In this document: positions 36,197 through 46,160 of the stretch, piece after piece
Numbering within the stretch: position 1 is the stretch's first letter
How the letters are laid out: every line of letters begins with the position of its first letter
DNA from: an uncultured Bacillaceae bacterium
GTDB taxonomy: Bacteria > Bacillota > Bacilli > Bacillales > Cytobacillaceae
Direction of reading: 5' to 3'
Assembly (NCBI GenBank): GCA_937995745.1
Contig: CALKIU010000110.1
Span: forward strand, 1 to 64,000
DNA: 64,000 nucleotides
Position numbers and translations under genes: made by a program
Notes under the pieces: model-generated
The model's input: the letters and a program-made list of their open reading frames with translations, nothing else
Database searches by the model: none
Told to the model about the DNA's origin: nothing

Positions 36197-37057
36197 ATGA
36201 GGCAAACTTTCTCGCGCTTTTTTGGTCTCGGCGAAAAAAGTCAGCCCGGAGCGCAGCAGGAGCAAGACAATGTTTCGGAAATAAACAAAGAGGAAATAAA
36301 AAAAATTCCTGTTTCTGACATCATCCCGAACCGGTTTCAACCTCGGACAATTTTTGACGAAAGCAAAATAGACGAACTGTCCCGCACCATTCATACCCAT
36401 GGCATGATTCAGCCGATCGTTGTCAGGGAATATGAAGACGGCAAATTTGAAATCGTGGCCGGGGAACGGAGATGGAGAGCCGTCAAGAAATTGGGCTGGG
36501 ACACGATTCCGGCGATCGTTAAAAACATGACCGATACGGAAACGGCCTCCGTCGCCCTCATAGAAAATTTGCAGCGGGAAGAGCTCACTCCGATCGAAGA
36601 GGCGAAGGCGTACGGAAAATTGCTGGAACTGCACAATTTAACACAGGAAGCTCTTGCACAAAGATTGGGCAAAGGACAATCCACGATCGCCAACAAACTG
36701 CGTCTGTTGAAGCTGCCCGAAGAAGTCCAGCAAGCTTTGCTCGATAAAACACTGACCGAGCGGCATGCCAGAGCGCTGCTTCCATTGAAAAATCCCGAAC
36801 AGCAAATCAAATTGATGAATGAGATTATAGAAAAAAATTTAAATGTGAAACAGACCGAAGAACGGGTGGCCAAGCTCCTGGAGAAAAAGCCGAAACCAAG
36901 ACCGAAGAGAAAAGCTTTCAGCCGGGATATGAGAATCGCCTTGAATACAATCCGCAAATCGTTGACCATGGTAACGGATAACGGCATCAAGCTTGACACG
37001 GAAGAAAAAGAGTTTGAAGACTATTACCAGGTTACGATCAGAATACCGAAACATTAA
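36197..37057 (+). CDS. noc: Nucleoid occlusion protein Noc
   Basis: 286 residues, a ParB-family CTP switch that binds NBS sites and keeps the division ring off the chromosome. The N-terminal amphipathic membrane-binding helix is seen ([14 protein letters not shown]). The CTP-binding motifs are GERRWRA and [14 protein letters not shown]; the helix-turn-helix is [21 protein letters not shown]. The match is to Noc and not Spo0J because of this N-terminus and the end [15 protein letters not shown]. Start at 36,197 after GAGGTGG. Confidence 0.95.
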   Translation: MRQTFSRFFGLGEKSQPGAQQEQDNVSEINKEEIKKIPVSDIIPNRFQPRTIFDESKIDELSRTIHTHGMIQPIVVREYEDGKFEIVAGERRWRAVKKLGWDTIPAIVKNMTDTETASVALIENLQREELTPIEEAKAYGKLLELHNLTQEALAQRLGKGQSTIANKLRLLKLPEEVQQALLDKTLTERHARALLPLKNPEQQIKLMNEIIEKNLNVKQTEERVAKLLEKKPKPRPKRKAFSRDMRIALNTIRKSLTMVTDNGIKLDTEEKEFEDYYQVTIRIPKH

Positions 37058-37069
37058 TTTTCATTGGAC

Positions 37070-37107
37070 GAGAAATTAAACATGGCGTTTAATTTCTCTC
37101 TTTTTTT
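37070..37107 (+). terminator. Terminator after noc
   Basis: Perfect 12-base stem GAGAAATTAAAC/GTTTAATTTCTC, then T-rich tail. Confidence 0.9.
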
Positions 37108-37283
37108 GCGCCTGGAGACCGGCGCCTCCCGGGAGCGGCCGGGAAATCCCCGTCTGCGCCCGCAAACTTCCCGTTGAAAAGGGGACCGGCGTTCAATGCG
37201 GTTTCGGTTATTGCAGTTTTCAACTCTTGTGTTATAGTTAGTTTGGCATTGTTTGACCGGTGTATTCCGAAATGCCGGCTTTA

Positions 37284-37297
37284 ATTCCCCGGGAAAT
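37284..37297. promoter_or_regulatory. Noc-binding site (near-consensus)
   Basis: ATTCCCCGGGAAAT differs at one base from the B. subtilis NBS consensus ATTTCCCGGGAAAT. It lies between noc and soj; the rest of this 480-base gap shows no gene. Confidence 0.6.
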
Positions 37298-37540
37298 AAA
37301 AAAGAATTTTCACTGCCCGTATGGGAAATACAGCCGGACTTGCGCAAAAAAACGCCGAAAAAAAAGTCCATTTGAGGCTTATATTTGACAAGACTTAAGA
37401 AAAAGTGAAACTTCTCCTTTTTTCATGATAAAATAGATTACATGATTACATAGTTTAAGAGATTTCGAATGTTCCGGATTGGTTTGCAAGTCAAGAACAT
37501 AGAAGGGAAATTTTATAGATTTAAGGCAGGTGAATGAACG

Positions 37541-38302
37541 GTGGGCAGAATTATTTCCATCGCCAACCAAAAAGGCGGCGTCGGAAAAACGACAACGGCG
37601 GTGAATTTGGGTGCTTCCCTGGCCTACATCGGAAAAAAGGTGTTGCTGGTGGATATCGATCCGCAAGGCAATGCGACAAGCGGGGTCGGGCTTGACAAAG
37701 CAGACATCGATCAATGCATTTACGATGTTCTTGTAGATGACGTGAAAGCGGAAAAAGTCGTCCGCATGACTTTAGTGGAGAATTTGTATTGCATTCCGGC
37801 GACCATTTCTCTGGCAGGCGCGGAAATCGAACTCGTTCCGACCATTTCCAGAGAGGTCCGCTTGAAAAGGGCCTTGGAAGATATAAAAGATCAATATGAC
37901 TATATCATCATTGATTGTCCTCCATCTTTGGGGCTGTTGACATTGAATGCATTGACGGCTTCCGATGCGGTTCTGATTCCCGTCCAATGCGAATACTATG
38001 CGCTGGAAGGGTTAAGCCAGCTTCTCAATACCGTCCGCCTTGTGCAAAAACATTTAAACAATGATTTGCAGATTGAAGGCGTATTGTTGACGATGCTGGA
38101 TGCCCGCACAAATTTGGGGCTGCAGGTCATCGAGGAAGTAAAAAAATATTTTCAAGACAAAGTGTATTCAACGATTATTCCGAGAAATGTCCGCTTAAGC
38201 GAGGCTCCGAGCCACGGGAAACCGGTTATCATATATGACCCTAAATCAAAAGGAGCTGAAGTGTATTTAGAATTGGCAAAGGAAGTGGCAGTGAATGGCT
38301 AG
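37541..38302 (+). CDS. soj: Chromosome partitioning ATPase Soj/ParA
   Basis: 253 residues. The deviant Walker A is KGGVGKTTTA (about 11-20), Walker B region YIIIDCPPSLGLLT. Soj binds DNA as an ATP dimer, is regulated by Spo0J, and controls DnaA. The start is GTG at 37,541 behind AGGTGA. The end overlaps spo0J by eight bases. Confidence 0.97.
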   Translation: MGRIISIANQKGGVGKTTTAVNLGASLAYIGKKVLLVDIDPQGNATSGVGLDKADIDQCIYDVLVDDVKAEKVVRMTLVENLYCIPATISLAGAEIELVPTISREVRLKRALEDIKDQYDYIIIDCPPSLGLLTLNALTASDAVLIPVQCEYYALEGLSQLLNTVRLVQKHLNNDLQIEGVLLTMLDARTNLGLQVIEEVKKYFQDKVYSTIIPRNVRLSEAPSHGKPVIIYDPKSKGAEVYLELAKEVAVNG

Positions 38303-39152
38303 AGGATTGGGAAAGGGACTGGATGCGATTTTTGCCCAGATGGAACCGGACGGGGAAGAGGTCGTGAAGGAAATTCCGATAAAAGATCTCAGACCGAACC
38401 CTTATCAACCGCGGAGAAGTTTTGACCCAAAATCGATTGACGAATTGAGGGCATCGATTGAGGAACACGGCATTTTGCAACCGCTCATCGCCAGAAAGAG
38501 CATCAAAGGATATGAAATTGTCGTCGGCGAGAGACGGTACCGGGCGGCAAAAGAAGCCGGTTTAAAAAAAGTTCCCGTCGTCGTCCGCGACCTTACCGAA
38601 CAGCAAATGATGGAAATGGCGGTTTTGGAAAATTTGCAGCGGGAAGATTTGACTCCCATTGAAGAAGCCTCGGCTTACCAGTTATTGATGGAACGGCTCA
38701 ATCTTACCCAAGAGGAATTGGCGAAGAGACTAGGCAAAAGCCGGCCGCATATTGCCAACCACCTTCGTTTGTTGACTTTGCCCCCTGCCATACAGGAACT
38801 CATTTCTGAAGGAAAAATTTCCATGGGACATGGCAGAGCGTTATTGGGATTGAAAAAGAAAGACAAAATGATGAAAGTCGCCGAAAAAGTAATAAAAGAA
38901 GGGTTAAATGTCCGCCAACTGGAAAAACTTGTCCAAGAATTAAACGCCAATGTTCCACGTGAAACAAAAAAGCCGAAGCCGGAAAAGAGCGTGTTCATCC
39001 GCGAACAGGAAGAGGTATTGCGGGAAAAATTCGGCACGACAGTGAATATTAAGCAATATAAAAATAAAGAACGGGGAAAAATTGAAATAGAGTTCTTTTC
39101 AAAAGACGATTTGGAGCGCATTATTGAACTGCTTCATGCGGCAAGGACTTGA
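38295..39152 (+). CDS. spo0J: Chromosome partitioning protein Spo0J/ParB
   Basis: 285 residues. A CTP-dependent clamp that loads at parS and recruits SMC. N-terminal Soj-activating segment (MARGLGKGLDAIF), CTP motifs GERRYRA and ENLQREDLTPIEEA, helix-turn-helix LAKRLGKSRPHIANHLRLL, C-terminal dimer domain. A parS site lies inside the gene, as in B. subtilis. Confidence 0.97.
   Translation: MARGLGKGLDAIFAQMEPDGEEVVKEIPIKDLRPNPYQPRRSFDPKSIDELRASIEEHGILQPLIARKSIKGYEIVVGERRYRAAKEAGLKKVPVVVRDLTEQQMMEMAVLENLQREDLTPIEEASAYQLLMERLNLTQEELAKRLGKSRPHIANHLRLLTLPPAIQELISEGKISMGHGRALLGLKKKDKMMKVAEKVIKEGLNVRQLEKLVQELNANVPRETKKPKPEKSVFIREQEEVLREKFGTTVNIKQYKNKERGKIEIEFFSKDDLERIIELLHAART
38951..38966. other. 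parS: parS site inside spo0J
   Basis: TGTTCCACGTGAAACA, 15 of 16 bases of the consensus TGTTTCACGTGAAACA. Same place as a B. subtilis parS. Confidence 0.92.
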
Positions 39153-39263
39153 CAGGGTGAAGGCCGCCGGGTGTTTCCAAGTGCGCAGATATTTCCAGGG
39201 GAAAAAGCAGGAAGGCCGGAAAATATCTTTAATCGGGGACAAACCGATTGTTCCGTGAAGGGG

Positions 39264-39292
39264 TAAACCATCTGAAGGTGGTTTATTTTTTT
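39264..39292 (+). terminator. Terminator after spo0J
   Basis: AAACCA/TGGTTT stem with inner TC/GG pairing and a T-run of seven. Confidence 0.75.
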
Positions 39293-39321
39293 CTGTAAAA
39301 TTGCCGCCGGCCTTTTTCCAT

Positions 39322-39352
39322 CCGCATGCTGCCGTTTGTGCGGTGTTTTTTT
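39322..39352 (+). terminator. Second hairpin after spo0J
   Basis: CCGCA/TGCGG stem followed by TGTTTTTTT. It is weaker than the first. Confidence 0.5.
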
Positions 39353-39476
39353 ATGCGTCGAATTTTTGGGCCGGATGCAGACGTCCGGAACTTTTTTAGG
39401 GAAATGACAATTTTCCGCACAATATCTTTGTGGTAAAGTAAAAATTATGATATAAAAGTCAGAGGTTGGGGATGGT

Positions 39477-40196
39477 ATGTTTTTATTGGGAACGATTGTG
39501 AATTGTTTGCTTATTTTGATAGGAAGTTTTTTGGGAACGTTTTTTCGCCGCATACCGGAGCGGTTAAAAGGAACGGTTATGCACGGGATCGCTTTAGCCG
39601 TAATCCTGTTGGGATTGCAGATGGGGCTGCAAACAGAAAACTTTCTTGTCGTCATTTTAAGTCTCGTCTTTGGTGCCATTATCGGCGAGTATTATGATTT
39701 GGAAGAAAAGTTGAACCGGCTCGGCGACCGCTTGGAAAAGAAGATCGGTAACGGTAACGGGGAAAGCGGTATTTCACAAGCGTTTGTGACGGCTACTCTC
39801 CTGTACTGCATCGGGGCCATGGCCATCATCGGAGCATTGGACAGCGGAATCAGAGGGGACCATTCTGTTCTTTATACAAAGGGCATCTTGGACGGTTTTA
39901 CGGCTTTGATTTTGACGACTTCCCTCGGTATCGGCGTCGTATTTTCAGCCATTCCCGTTTTTCTTTACCAAGGTTCCATTGCTCTTTTTGCCACGCAAAT
40001 TGATGCGTTCGTGCCGAAAGAACTGCTGGACAGTTTCATCACGGAAATGACGTCGGCGGGGGGGCTCATGATCGTCGCCATCGGTTTAAATATGCTCGGT
40101 TTGACAAAAATCCGCGTCGCCAATCTTCTTCCCGGCATTCTCGTAGTGGCTTTCATCGTAGCGATCATATATTACGGGGCCCCTTATTTCGGGTAA
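39477..40196 (+). CDS. DUF554 membrane protein
   Basis: 239 residues with about seven hydrophobic segments and the DUF554 (YqgA/YdfK) pattern: GTIVNCLLILIGSFLG at the start, then GALIGE-like GAIIGEYYDLE and YCIGAMAIIGALDSGI. The family is widespread and of unknown function, thought to be a transporter. It lies downstream of spo0J behind two hairpins, so probably has its own promoter. Confidence 0.9.
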   Translation: MFLLGTIVNCLLILIGSFLGTFFRRIPERLKGTVMHGIALAVILLGLQMGLQTENFLVVILSLVFGAIIGEYYDLEEKLNRLGDRLEKKIGNGNGESGISQAFVTATLLYCIGAMAIIGALDSGIRGDHSVLYTKGILDGFTALILTTSLGIGVVFSAIPVFLYQGSIALFATQIDAFVPKELLDSFITEMTSAGGLMIVAIGLNMLGLTKIRVANLLPGILVVAFIVAIIYYGAPYFG

Positions 40197-40304
40197 AAAA
40201 TAAAAAAAGAACAGCAATGGCCGTTTTTGAACAGGTATGACAGGTTGTTGCCGCAGAAGCCTAAAGACAGCTGTACATCCGGGTTTTTCGCACCCGCCTC
40301 CCGC

Positions 40305-40347
40305 GACGGATCGGCTCACCTTGGCCGCATCCGTCTTTTTATTTTTG
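40305..40347 (+). terminator. Terminator after the DUF554 gene
   Basis: GACGGAT/ATCCGTC stem followed by TTTTTATTTTT. Confidence 0.75.
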
Positions 40348-40373
40348 GAGTGCGGCAGATGGCCGCCATTCAA

Positions 40374-41000
40374 TCAGCCCGAGTGGTTTTCCCGGCTCAA
40401 TTTAAGGTTTGTCCAAGAGTATTTCGGATGGTAAATGAGGCTCGCTTTGTGAATTCCGTCCGCAATCACTTTGGCCATATTGAGGACGAGATTTAATCTC
40501 GTGTTTTGCAAAACGAAAAATTCCATAAACCCGCTGACGTTGACAATGCCCGTGATATGATAATCGCCGACTTCCGGCAGGTCTTTGTTGACACCGGCGC
40601 CCGGCTTCAGCGGACCTTCTCCGATTTGGATGGAGCCGACGCTTTTGATTTTGCCGAGACAGGCGTCCACTCCGATGATGAGGGGATTTTTATATTTCTT
40701 TTTGATTTCCTCCAGTTTTGTTTTAAGATTGACGGCGTGGATGGGGTCTTCCAACGTGCCGTACACGTGGAAAGGGAAGATATCTTTTTCTTTCAGCATC
40801 GTTCCGGTAAGGGGACCTAGTGAATCCCCCGTGGAACGGTCCGTTCCGATGCAGACAAAAACGATCGGCCGGTCCTCTATGTTTGCCGGCAGCATGGAGA
40901 CAAGTTCGACGGCTATTTTGTGGGAAGCTTTATCTTCGTCGTGGTAGATTTTTAGGTGCGGTTGGCTTGTTTTTTGAAAGACTCCCGATTTCAGATTCAT
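40374..41000 (-). CDS. yyaC: Sporulation protein YyaC (GPR-like)
   Basis: 208 residues of the YyaC family, distantly related to the germination protease GPR. VCIGTDRSTGDSLGPL and IGVDACLGKIKSVGSIQI are conserved. In B. subtilis it is made in the forespore; its role is not settled. AAAGGAGAG precedes the ATG at 41,000. The 460 bases between it and the divergent DUF951 gene show only a hairpin (41,221-41,245). Confidence 0.93.
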   Translation of the reverse strand: MNLKSGVFQKTSQPHLKIYHDEDKASHKIAVELVSMLPANIEDRPIVFVCIGTDRSTGDSLGPLTGTMLKEKDIFPFHVYGTLEDPIHAVNLKTKLEEIKKKYKNPLIIGVDACLGKIKSVGSIQIGEGPLKPGAGVNKDLPEVGDYHITGIVNVSGFMEFFVLQNTRLNLVLNMAKVIADGIHKASLIYHPKYSWTNLKLSRENHSG

Positions 41001-41464
41001 TGCCTTCTCTCCTTTAATGCATTGGCTTTCTCCGGAGGCAGCCATTTGTGCGGGTTTTGCAAGGATCACAGCTGACCGGTGCCGGCTGCCGGTTAACCTC
41101 CTCACATTTTGCCGGGTTGCGGAATAATGATGGGGCGGTGTCTGCAAGTTCTTTAAAACAAAAAAAGATTTATGTGCGCGAAAAGTTTTTCAAACCGGCC
41201 TTTTCAAATGGTATGCGGCGGCCGGCGGAAAATTTCCGGCTTTTTCGCTGTCATTGACAAAGCGTTTGGATATTGCGAACTTTCTGGTATTAGTATACGG
41301 AAAAAACAGGAAATCTATACATAGACGACATGAAAAATTCCGGATGTCTTTTTTTATGATTTTGGAGGCAATTCTTTAAGGCGGGACGGTTTTTGTAGTA
41401 TAAATAGATTTAGAGATGTTTTACGGGATCAGATGAAACAGTCTGAAGGAAGGGAGCGATCTCA

Positions 41465-41662
41465 TTGACTGACAAGGAATTCGATTTGTATGACATTGTG
41501 GAAATGAAAAAGCCCCATCCGTGCGGAGCGAACCGTTGGAAAATCATCCGTATGGGAATGGATATCCGCATCAAATGTCAAGGATGTTCGCACAGTGTTT
41601 TGCTTCCCCGCAAAGAATTTATCCGGAAAATGAAAAAAGTGATTGAGAAGTATGAAGGGTGA
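41465..41662 (+). CDS. DUF951 protein (YyzM-type)
   Basis: 65 residues, start TTG behind GGAAGGGAG. The pattern DIVEMKKPHPCGANRWKIIRMGMDIRIKC and GCSHSVLLPR is that of DUF951, a small basic protein with paired cysteines found next to ychF in Firmicutes. Function unknown; the cysteines suggest a metal knuckle. Confidence 0.92.
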   Translation: MTDKEFDLYDIVEMKKPHPCGANRWKIIRMGMDIRIKCQGCSHSVLLPRKEFIRKMKKVIEKYEG

Positions 41663-41741
41663 TCCCTTTATGCTTCTTTTTTATTTCGATGATATCGAAG
41701 GATTTTCCGGGTGTCTCTTTGGGAACTCTTAACCGGAATGC

Positions 41742-41770
41742 TTGCGCTTTTAGGTTTACAAATCTATAAT
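41742..41770 (+). promoter_or_regulatory. Promoter for ychF
   Basis: TTGCGC (41,742-41,747), 17-base spacer, TATAAT (41,765-41,770). It lies upstream of the hairpin at 41,819, which could then act as an attenuator. Confidence 0.5.
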
Positions 41771-41818
41771 GGTTTAAGGTTTGACCGGATTTTTTGCAAA
41801 GTTTGTGTTATGTTGTGG

Positions 41819-41855
41819 AACCGGGCCGGCAGGGCATGAATTGGCCGGTTTTTTC
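41819..41855 (+). terminator. Hairpin ahead of ychF
   Basis: AACCGG(G)CC pairs with GGCCGGTT, then six T. It may end the DUF951 transcript or attenuate ychF. Confidence 0.6.
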
Positions 41856-42037
41856 TGTTTCATACATCGGATTTGTAACCGGAAGATTGTTCCGGGAAGG
41901 GGCGGTCATGCTGCTTCATCCAACGGTCCGAATATCTCGATCCATTGCTGCATGAACCGCATAGTTGTGAAAAATGCCGAACCTGAGTTGACCGTGTTTT
42001 CTTACCGGGAGGCAGAGAGAAAGAGGGAGTGACGAGA

Positions 42038-43138
42038 ATGGCTTTGACAGCTGGAATTGTCGGTTTGCCCAATGTCGGCAAATCTACTTTATTTAATGCA
42101 ATCACCCAGGCGGGGGCGGAATCGGCCAACTATCCTTTCTGCACCATTGATCCGAACGTGGGTGTGGTTGAAGTTCCGGATGAGCGCCTGCAGAAATTGG
42201 CCGAATTGATTAAACCGCAAAGGGTCGTTCCGACAACGTTTGAATTTACGGATATTGCCGGAATTGTGAAAGGCGCCAGCAAAGGGGAAGGATTGGGAAA
42301 TAAATTTTTGGCCAATATTCGGGAAGTGGACGCCATTTGTCATGTCGTCCGCTGCTTTGATGATGAAAATATCACCCATGTTTCCGGAAAAGTCGACCCG
42401 ATTGCCGATATTGAAACGATCAATCTGGAACTGATTTTGGCTGATTTGGAGACCGTGGAAAAGCGGATCGGACGGGTGGAAAAACTGGCAAGACAAAAGG
42501 AAAAAGAAGCGGTCATGGAATATTCCGCCCTTGCAAAATTGAAAGAAGCTTTTGAACAGGAAAAGCCGGCGCGCACCGTGGAATTTACGGAAGAAGAAAT
42601 GCCGTACGTGAAAAGGCTGCATCTTTTGACAATCAAGCCGGTGCTGTATGTGGCCAATGTAGGCGAGGAGGACATTGCCAATCCGGATGCCAATGAATAT
42701 GTGCAGAAAGTGAAAGAATATGCCCGCAAAGATCAAGCGGAAGTTATCGTCATTTGCGCCAAGATAGAAGAGGAAATCGCCGAACTGGAAGGGGAAGAGA
42801 AAGCTTTATTCCTTCAGGAATTGGGCATCAAGGAATCTGGTCTCGATCAATTGATCCGCGCATCCTATCAATTGTTGGGACTGGCCACATTTTTCACTGC
42901 CGGTGTTCAGGAAGTCCGCGCCTGGACATTCAAAAAAGGGATGAAAGCTCCCCAATGCGCGGGCATCATACATTCTGATTTTGAAAAAGGCTTTATCCGC
43001 GCGGAAACCGTTTCTTATGAAGATTTGATGGCCGCCGGCTCGATGCAGGCCGCCAGAGAAGCGGGAAAAGTGCGTCTTGAAGGAAAAGACTATGTCGTCC
43101 AAGACGGAGATATCATCTACTTCCGATTTAATGTGTAA
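42038..43138 (+). CDS. ychF: Redox-regulated ATPase YchF
   Basis: 366 residues, Obg-family ATPase linked to ribosomes. [19 protein letters not shown] (switch II) and a specificity motif of NVGE type in place of NKxD explain ATP preference. A C-terminal TGS domain ([31 protein letters not shown]) is present. ATG at 42,038 after GAGGGAG. Confidence 0.97.
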   Translation: MALTAGIVGLPNVGKSTLFNAITQAGAESANYPFCTIDPNVGVVEVPDERLQKLAELIKPQRVVPTTFEFTDIAGIVKGASKGEGLGNKFLANIREVDAICHVVRCFDDENITHVSGKVDPIADIETINLELILADLETVEKRIGRVEKLARQKEKEAVMEYSALAKLKEAFEQEKPARTVEFTEEEMPYVKRLHLLTIKPVLYVANVGEEDIANPDANEYVQKVKEYARKDQAEVIVICAKIEEEIAELEGEEKALFLQELGIKESGLDQLIRASYQLLGLATFFTAGVQEVRAWTFKKGMKAPQCAGIIHSDFEKGFIRAETVSYEDLMAAGSMQAAREAGKVRLEGKDYVVQDGDIIYFRFNV

Positions 43139-43210
43139 AGGATCCTTTTTTCCTTGGAGTTATCTATTCTTTTGACCGGAAGTTCCGGACCGAACGGGAA
43201 AAAGAATGGT

Positions 43211-43266
43211 CGCCGCCGGCATTTGCTGTCTTTTGAATGACAAAGAGCCGGCGGCGTCTTGTTTTT
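43211..43266 (+). terminator. Terminator after ychF
   Basis: Perfect ten-base GC stem CGCCGCCGGC/GCCGGCGGCG, then TCTTGTTTTT. Confidence 0.8.
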
Positions 43267-43373
43267 CCTGCCAAGAAAAGAAGAACGGGGCGTTTGCCGC
43301 CCATATTTTTTGTCCAAGATAGAGGATTGGCAGAACATTCATGACAAAAAGCGAGGCGGAGCGGCAAAACGTA

Positions 43374-43402
43374 TTGCTTCCGCCCATTCTGTATGTTATA
43401 AT
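43374..43402 (+). promoter_or_regulatory. rpsF operon promoter
   Basis: TTGCTT (43,374-43,379), 17-base spacer, TATAAT (43,397-43,402). The leader contains a CCCTTTTT/AAAGAGGG hairpin (43,435-43,454), where an S6:S18 autoregulatory leader would be expected; I could not confirm that motif. Confidence 0.7.
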
Positions 43403-43482
43403 AACTGTCTGTGAGTAATGGATATTGCTCCTTGCCCTTTTTCTGAAAAGAGGGCCGTTTAGACCAAAAGGAGGTGAATGTG

Positions 43483-43770
43483 ATGAGAAAATATGAAATT
43501 TTGTACATCATCCGTCCGAACATTGAAGAAGAGGCGAAAAAAGCATTGGTGGAACGCTTTGATTCCATCTTGACTGACAACGGTGCGGAAATTATTGAAT
43601 CCAAAGAATGGGGAAAGCGCCGTCTCGCTTATGAAATTAAAAAATATCGCGACGGAATTTACCATATTGTGAAAGTTCATTCTGAACCGAAGGCGGTACA
43701 AGAATTTGACCGCTTGGCACGGATTAATGATGATATCATCCGCCATATGATTGTAAAAGAAGAAGATTAA
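43483..43770 (+). CDS. rpsF: Ribosomal protein S6
   Basis: 95 residues, [13 protein letters not shown] onward, with [15 protein letters not shown] and [19 protein letters not shown]. It is the 30S platform protein that pairs with S18. The ATG at 43,483 is well spaced from AAAGGAGGTG; an in-frame start at 43,474 lies too close. First gene of rpsF-ssb-rpsR. Confidence 0.97.
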   Translation: MRKYEILYIIRPNIEEEAKKALVERFDSILTDNGAEIIESKEWGKRRLAYEIKKYRDGIYHIVKVHSEPKAVQEFDRLARINDDIIRHMIVKEED

Positions 43771-43788
43771 TGTTTACCCATGTTGAAG

Positions 43789-43814
43789 GCGAATGTTTCA
43801 CGTGAAACATTCGC
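43789..43814. other. parS: Perfect parS in a 26-base palindrome
   Basis: TGTTTCACGTGAAACA (43,794-43,809), 16 of 16 to consensus, extended on both sides by GCGAA/TTCGC. It sits between rpsF and ssb, outside any gene. Confidence 0.95.
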
Positions 43815-43835
43815 CGGAAAAAGAGGTGGATTCTG

Positions 43836-44345
43836 ATGTTGAATCGTGTAGTGTTGGTAGGACGATTGACAAGAGATCCGGAATTGCGTTATACGCCAAG
43901 CGGAGTTCCGGTGGCAACCTTTACCCTTGCGGTCAACCGGCCGTTTCTCAACCAGCAGGGGGAGAGGGACGCTGACTTCATTAATTGTGTGGTTTGGCGC
44001 CGTCAGGCAGAGAACGTGGCCAATTATTTGCGGAAAGGCAGTCTCGCCGGTGTGGACGGACGGATTCAAACACGCAGTTATGAAGCGCAAGACGGAAGAC
44101 GCGTCTATGTGACGGAAGTTGTGGCGGAAAACGTGCAATTCCTTGAGCCTAAAAGCGCATCTGGAGGAGGTACTGGCGGCGGGTATGGCGTCCCGAGAGA
44201 ACCGATGGATCCCTTTGGAGATTCAAATCAGAATCGACCACCTGAGAGTTATGGCAACCAGAATCAAGGCTATACCCGTATTGACGACGATCCGTTCGCA
44301 GATAGCGGAGAAATCGATATATCTGATGATGACCTTCCATTTTAA
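43836..44345 (+). CDS. ssb: Single-stranded DNA-binding protein
   Basis: 169 residues. An OB fold (1 to about 108: [23 protein letters not shown]), a Gly/Gln/Asn-rich linker, and the acidic partner-docking tail ISDDDLPF. Found between rpsF and rpsR, as in B. subtilis, where this is the essential replication SSB. Confidence 0.97.
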   Translation: MLNRVVLVGRLTRDPELRYTPSGVPVATFTLAVNRPFLNQQGERDADFINCVVWRRQAENVANYLRKGSLAGVDGRIQTRSYEAQDGRRVYVTEVVAENVQFLEPKSASGGGTGGGYGVPREPMDPFGDSNQNRPPESYGNQNQGYTRIDDDPFADSGEIDISDDDLPF

Positions 44346-44391
44346 ATATTTGGTACGGCAATCAATCATTTGATTCAAAGGAGGGAATGAC

Positions 44392-44625
44392 ATGGCAGCA
44401 CGCAGAGGTCGGCAAAAACGCCGCAAAGTTTGCTATTTCACGGCGAATAAAATTACCCATATTGATTATAAAGATGTGGAATTGCTGAAAAAATTCATCT
44501 CTGAGCGCGGAAAAATTTTGCCCCGCCGTGTAACGGGCACAAGCGCAAAATATCAACGGAAGTTAACGGTGGCTATTAAGCGGGCACGGCAAATGGCTTT
44601 GTTGCCGTATGTCGCTGGAGAATAA
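44392..44625 (+). CDS. rpsR: Ribosomal protein S18
   Basis: 77 residues, basic, with [20 protein letters not shown] and [23 protein letters not shown] precedes the ATG. Last gene of the S6 operon, closed by a terminator. Confidence 0.97.
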   Translation: MAARRGRQKRRKVCYFTANKITHIDYKDVELLKKFISERGKILPRRVTGTSAKYQRKLTVAIKRARQMALLPYVAGE

Positions 44626-44641
44626 TCATTCTGGGAAAAAG

Positions 44642-44670
44642 CAGTTGGATGTATGTCCAACTGTTTTTTT
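44642..44670 (+). terminator. Terminator after rpsR
   Basis: Perfect CAGTTGGA/TCCAACTG stem with seven T. From here to 45,080 there is no gene that I can support. Confidence 0.9.
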
Positions 44671-45080
44671 ATACATTGCAATGGCTTCCGTCCGTTTTGC
44701 GACTTTGCCCGGGGATATCGCTTTCGCTATTTGTTGAACTGGACGGTTTTCCGGAAGGGGGTCCTTTTGTTCTGGAGGTCTTTCCTTCAGGACTTTCCTT
44801 CTGCCTGCGGAGTTGCAATGCTTTGCGGGAATGAGTTAAAATAATGGCTATGTTTTCAGGCGGTTGTGGTCCTCTTCTCCGGCTTATTTATAACCAAGTT
44901 GAAACCGGCCCGTTTATACATAATCACCAACGGCGGATCCGGACAGGGAGTGGCAGAAAATCATTCTGTCGGGACGGGCCCGTTCCCTCAAAGAAGACTG
45001 CAGCGCCGTTGGAGAAATTTTTCCGCTGCCGCGCTGAAAATGATGTTCACGTATGTGGTTTTAAACCGGGAGGTATGAAG

Positions 45081-46016
45081 ATGGATGATCGCAAATTGAA
45101 AGAAGGAGGCCTCCTCCTTGCTGTTTTTATCGGTTTGCTCGTATTGACTGTATATATTCCATTTTTGGGCTTCATGGCAAGCTTTTTTCTCGCTCTTCCT
45201 TTTATTCTTTTTTCCGCCAAATATGAACGGAAAGACGCGGCGCTATTTTTGGCAGTTTCGCTCTTGTCGGGCTTCTTGGCAGGAGGATTTGCCGGCTTGT
45301 CTTTTGCGTTTTTGTACGGATTAACAGGCGTGACGCTTGGGGATTTTATCAGGAAAAGAAAAACCAGGATGGCCGGGTTTATTGCCGGTTCTCTCGTCTT
45401 CCTCGTCGTGCTTGTCATTCAATATATCGCTTCCATCGTCTTTTTTGACACGAATATCATAAAAGATCTTCTTCAAGGAATGGAGCAAAGGTTCCACCGG
45501 TCATTGGATATTGTGGAACTGCCGGGAACGGTGGGCAAAGAGGAACTTGCCGAACAGATCGGGCAGCTCATTAAAATTGCGGAAATATTAATCCCAAGCT
45601 TCTTTGTGGTTATATCGTTTGCATACGTTTTGATGATCCAGCTCGTTTCTTTTCCGATTGCATCGAGATTTCTTCCCTATGTTCCGAAGTGGAAGCCGCT
45701 GCGCGAGTGGGTGTTGCCGAGAAGCCTTTTATGGTACTATTTAATTGTTCTGCTGATCTCGCTCTTCGTTCCTTTGGAGCAGGAAAGCTATTTGTACGCG
45801 GCCGTTTTGAATTTATCGTTCGTTTTGCAATTGCTCATGTTTATTCAAGGACTGTCGTTCATTTTTTACTTTTTCCATGTAAAAAACCAGCCGGTGGCCG
45901 TTCCTGTGTTGATCACGGCGGCGGTTTTCATTTTTCCGGCTTTTTCCCTTCCTCTTGTCAGGATATTGGGTATAATTGACTTAGGATTTCGTCTGCGGGA
46001 AAAATTGAAAACATAG
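45081..46016 (+). CDS. yybS: YybS-family membrane protein (DUF2232)
   Basis: 311 residues with about eight membrane segments, matching the YybS/DUF2232 family (B. subtilis 309). Possibly a small-molecule or vitamin transporter component by fold; function unknown. I chose the ATG at 45,081 seven bases after GGGAGG; one at 45,075 is too close, and the frame upstream to 44,844 is not membrane-like. It precedes gdpP, as in B. subtilis. Confidence 0.9.
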   Translation: MDDRKLKEGGLLLAVFIGLLVLTVYIPFLGFMASFFLALPFILFSAKYERKDAALFLAVSLLSGFLAGGFAGLSFAFLYGLTGVTLGDFIRKRKTRMAGFIAGSLVFLVVLVIQYIASIVFFDTNIIKDLLQGMEQRFHRSLDIVELPGTVGKEELAEQIGQLIKIAEILIPSFFVVISFAYVLMIQLVSFPIASRFLPYVPKWKPLREWVLPRSLLWYYLIVLLISLFVPLEQESYLYAAVLNLSFVLQLLMFIQGLSFIFYFFHVKNQPVAVPVLITAAVFIFPAFSLPLVRILGIIDLGFRLREKLKT

Positions 46017-46160
46017 CACTAAATCCGGCGAAACAAACATAAAGGCCGGATATTCACATAAAATAATTTGAACAGTCCGTTTACCAACAGATGGAACCAC
46101 CCACTGAGGCATAAGTTTTCTTTGCAATTTTGGCTGACTACAAATTCGGGAGCTGACATT

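Noticed and set aside
43435..43454. S6:S18 autoregulatory leader
   Set aside because: A hairpin is present but I could not match the known CCG-containing motif with confidence.
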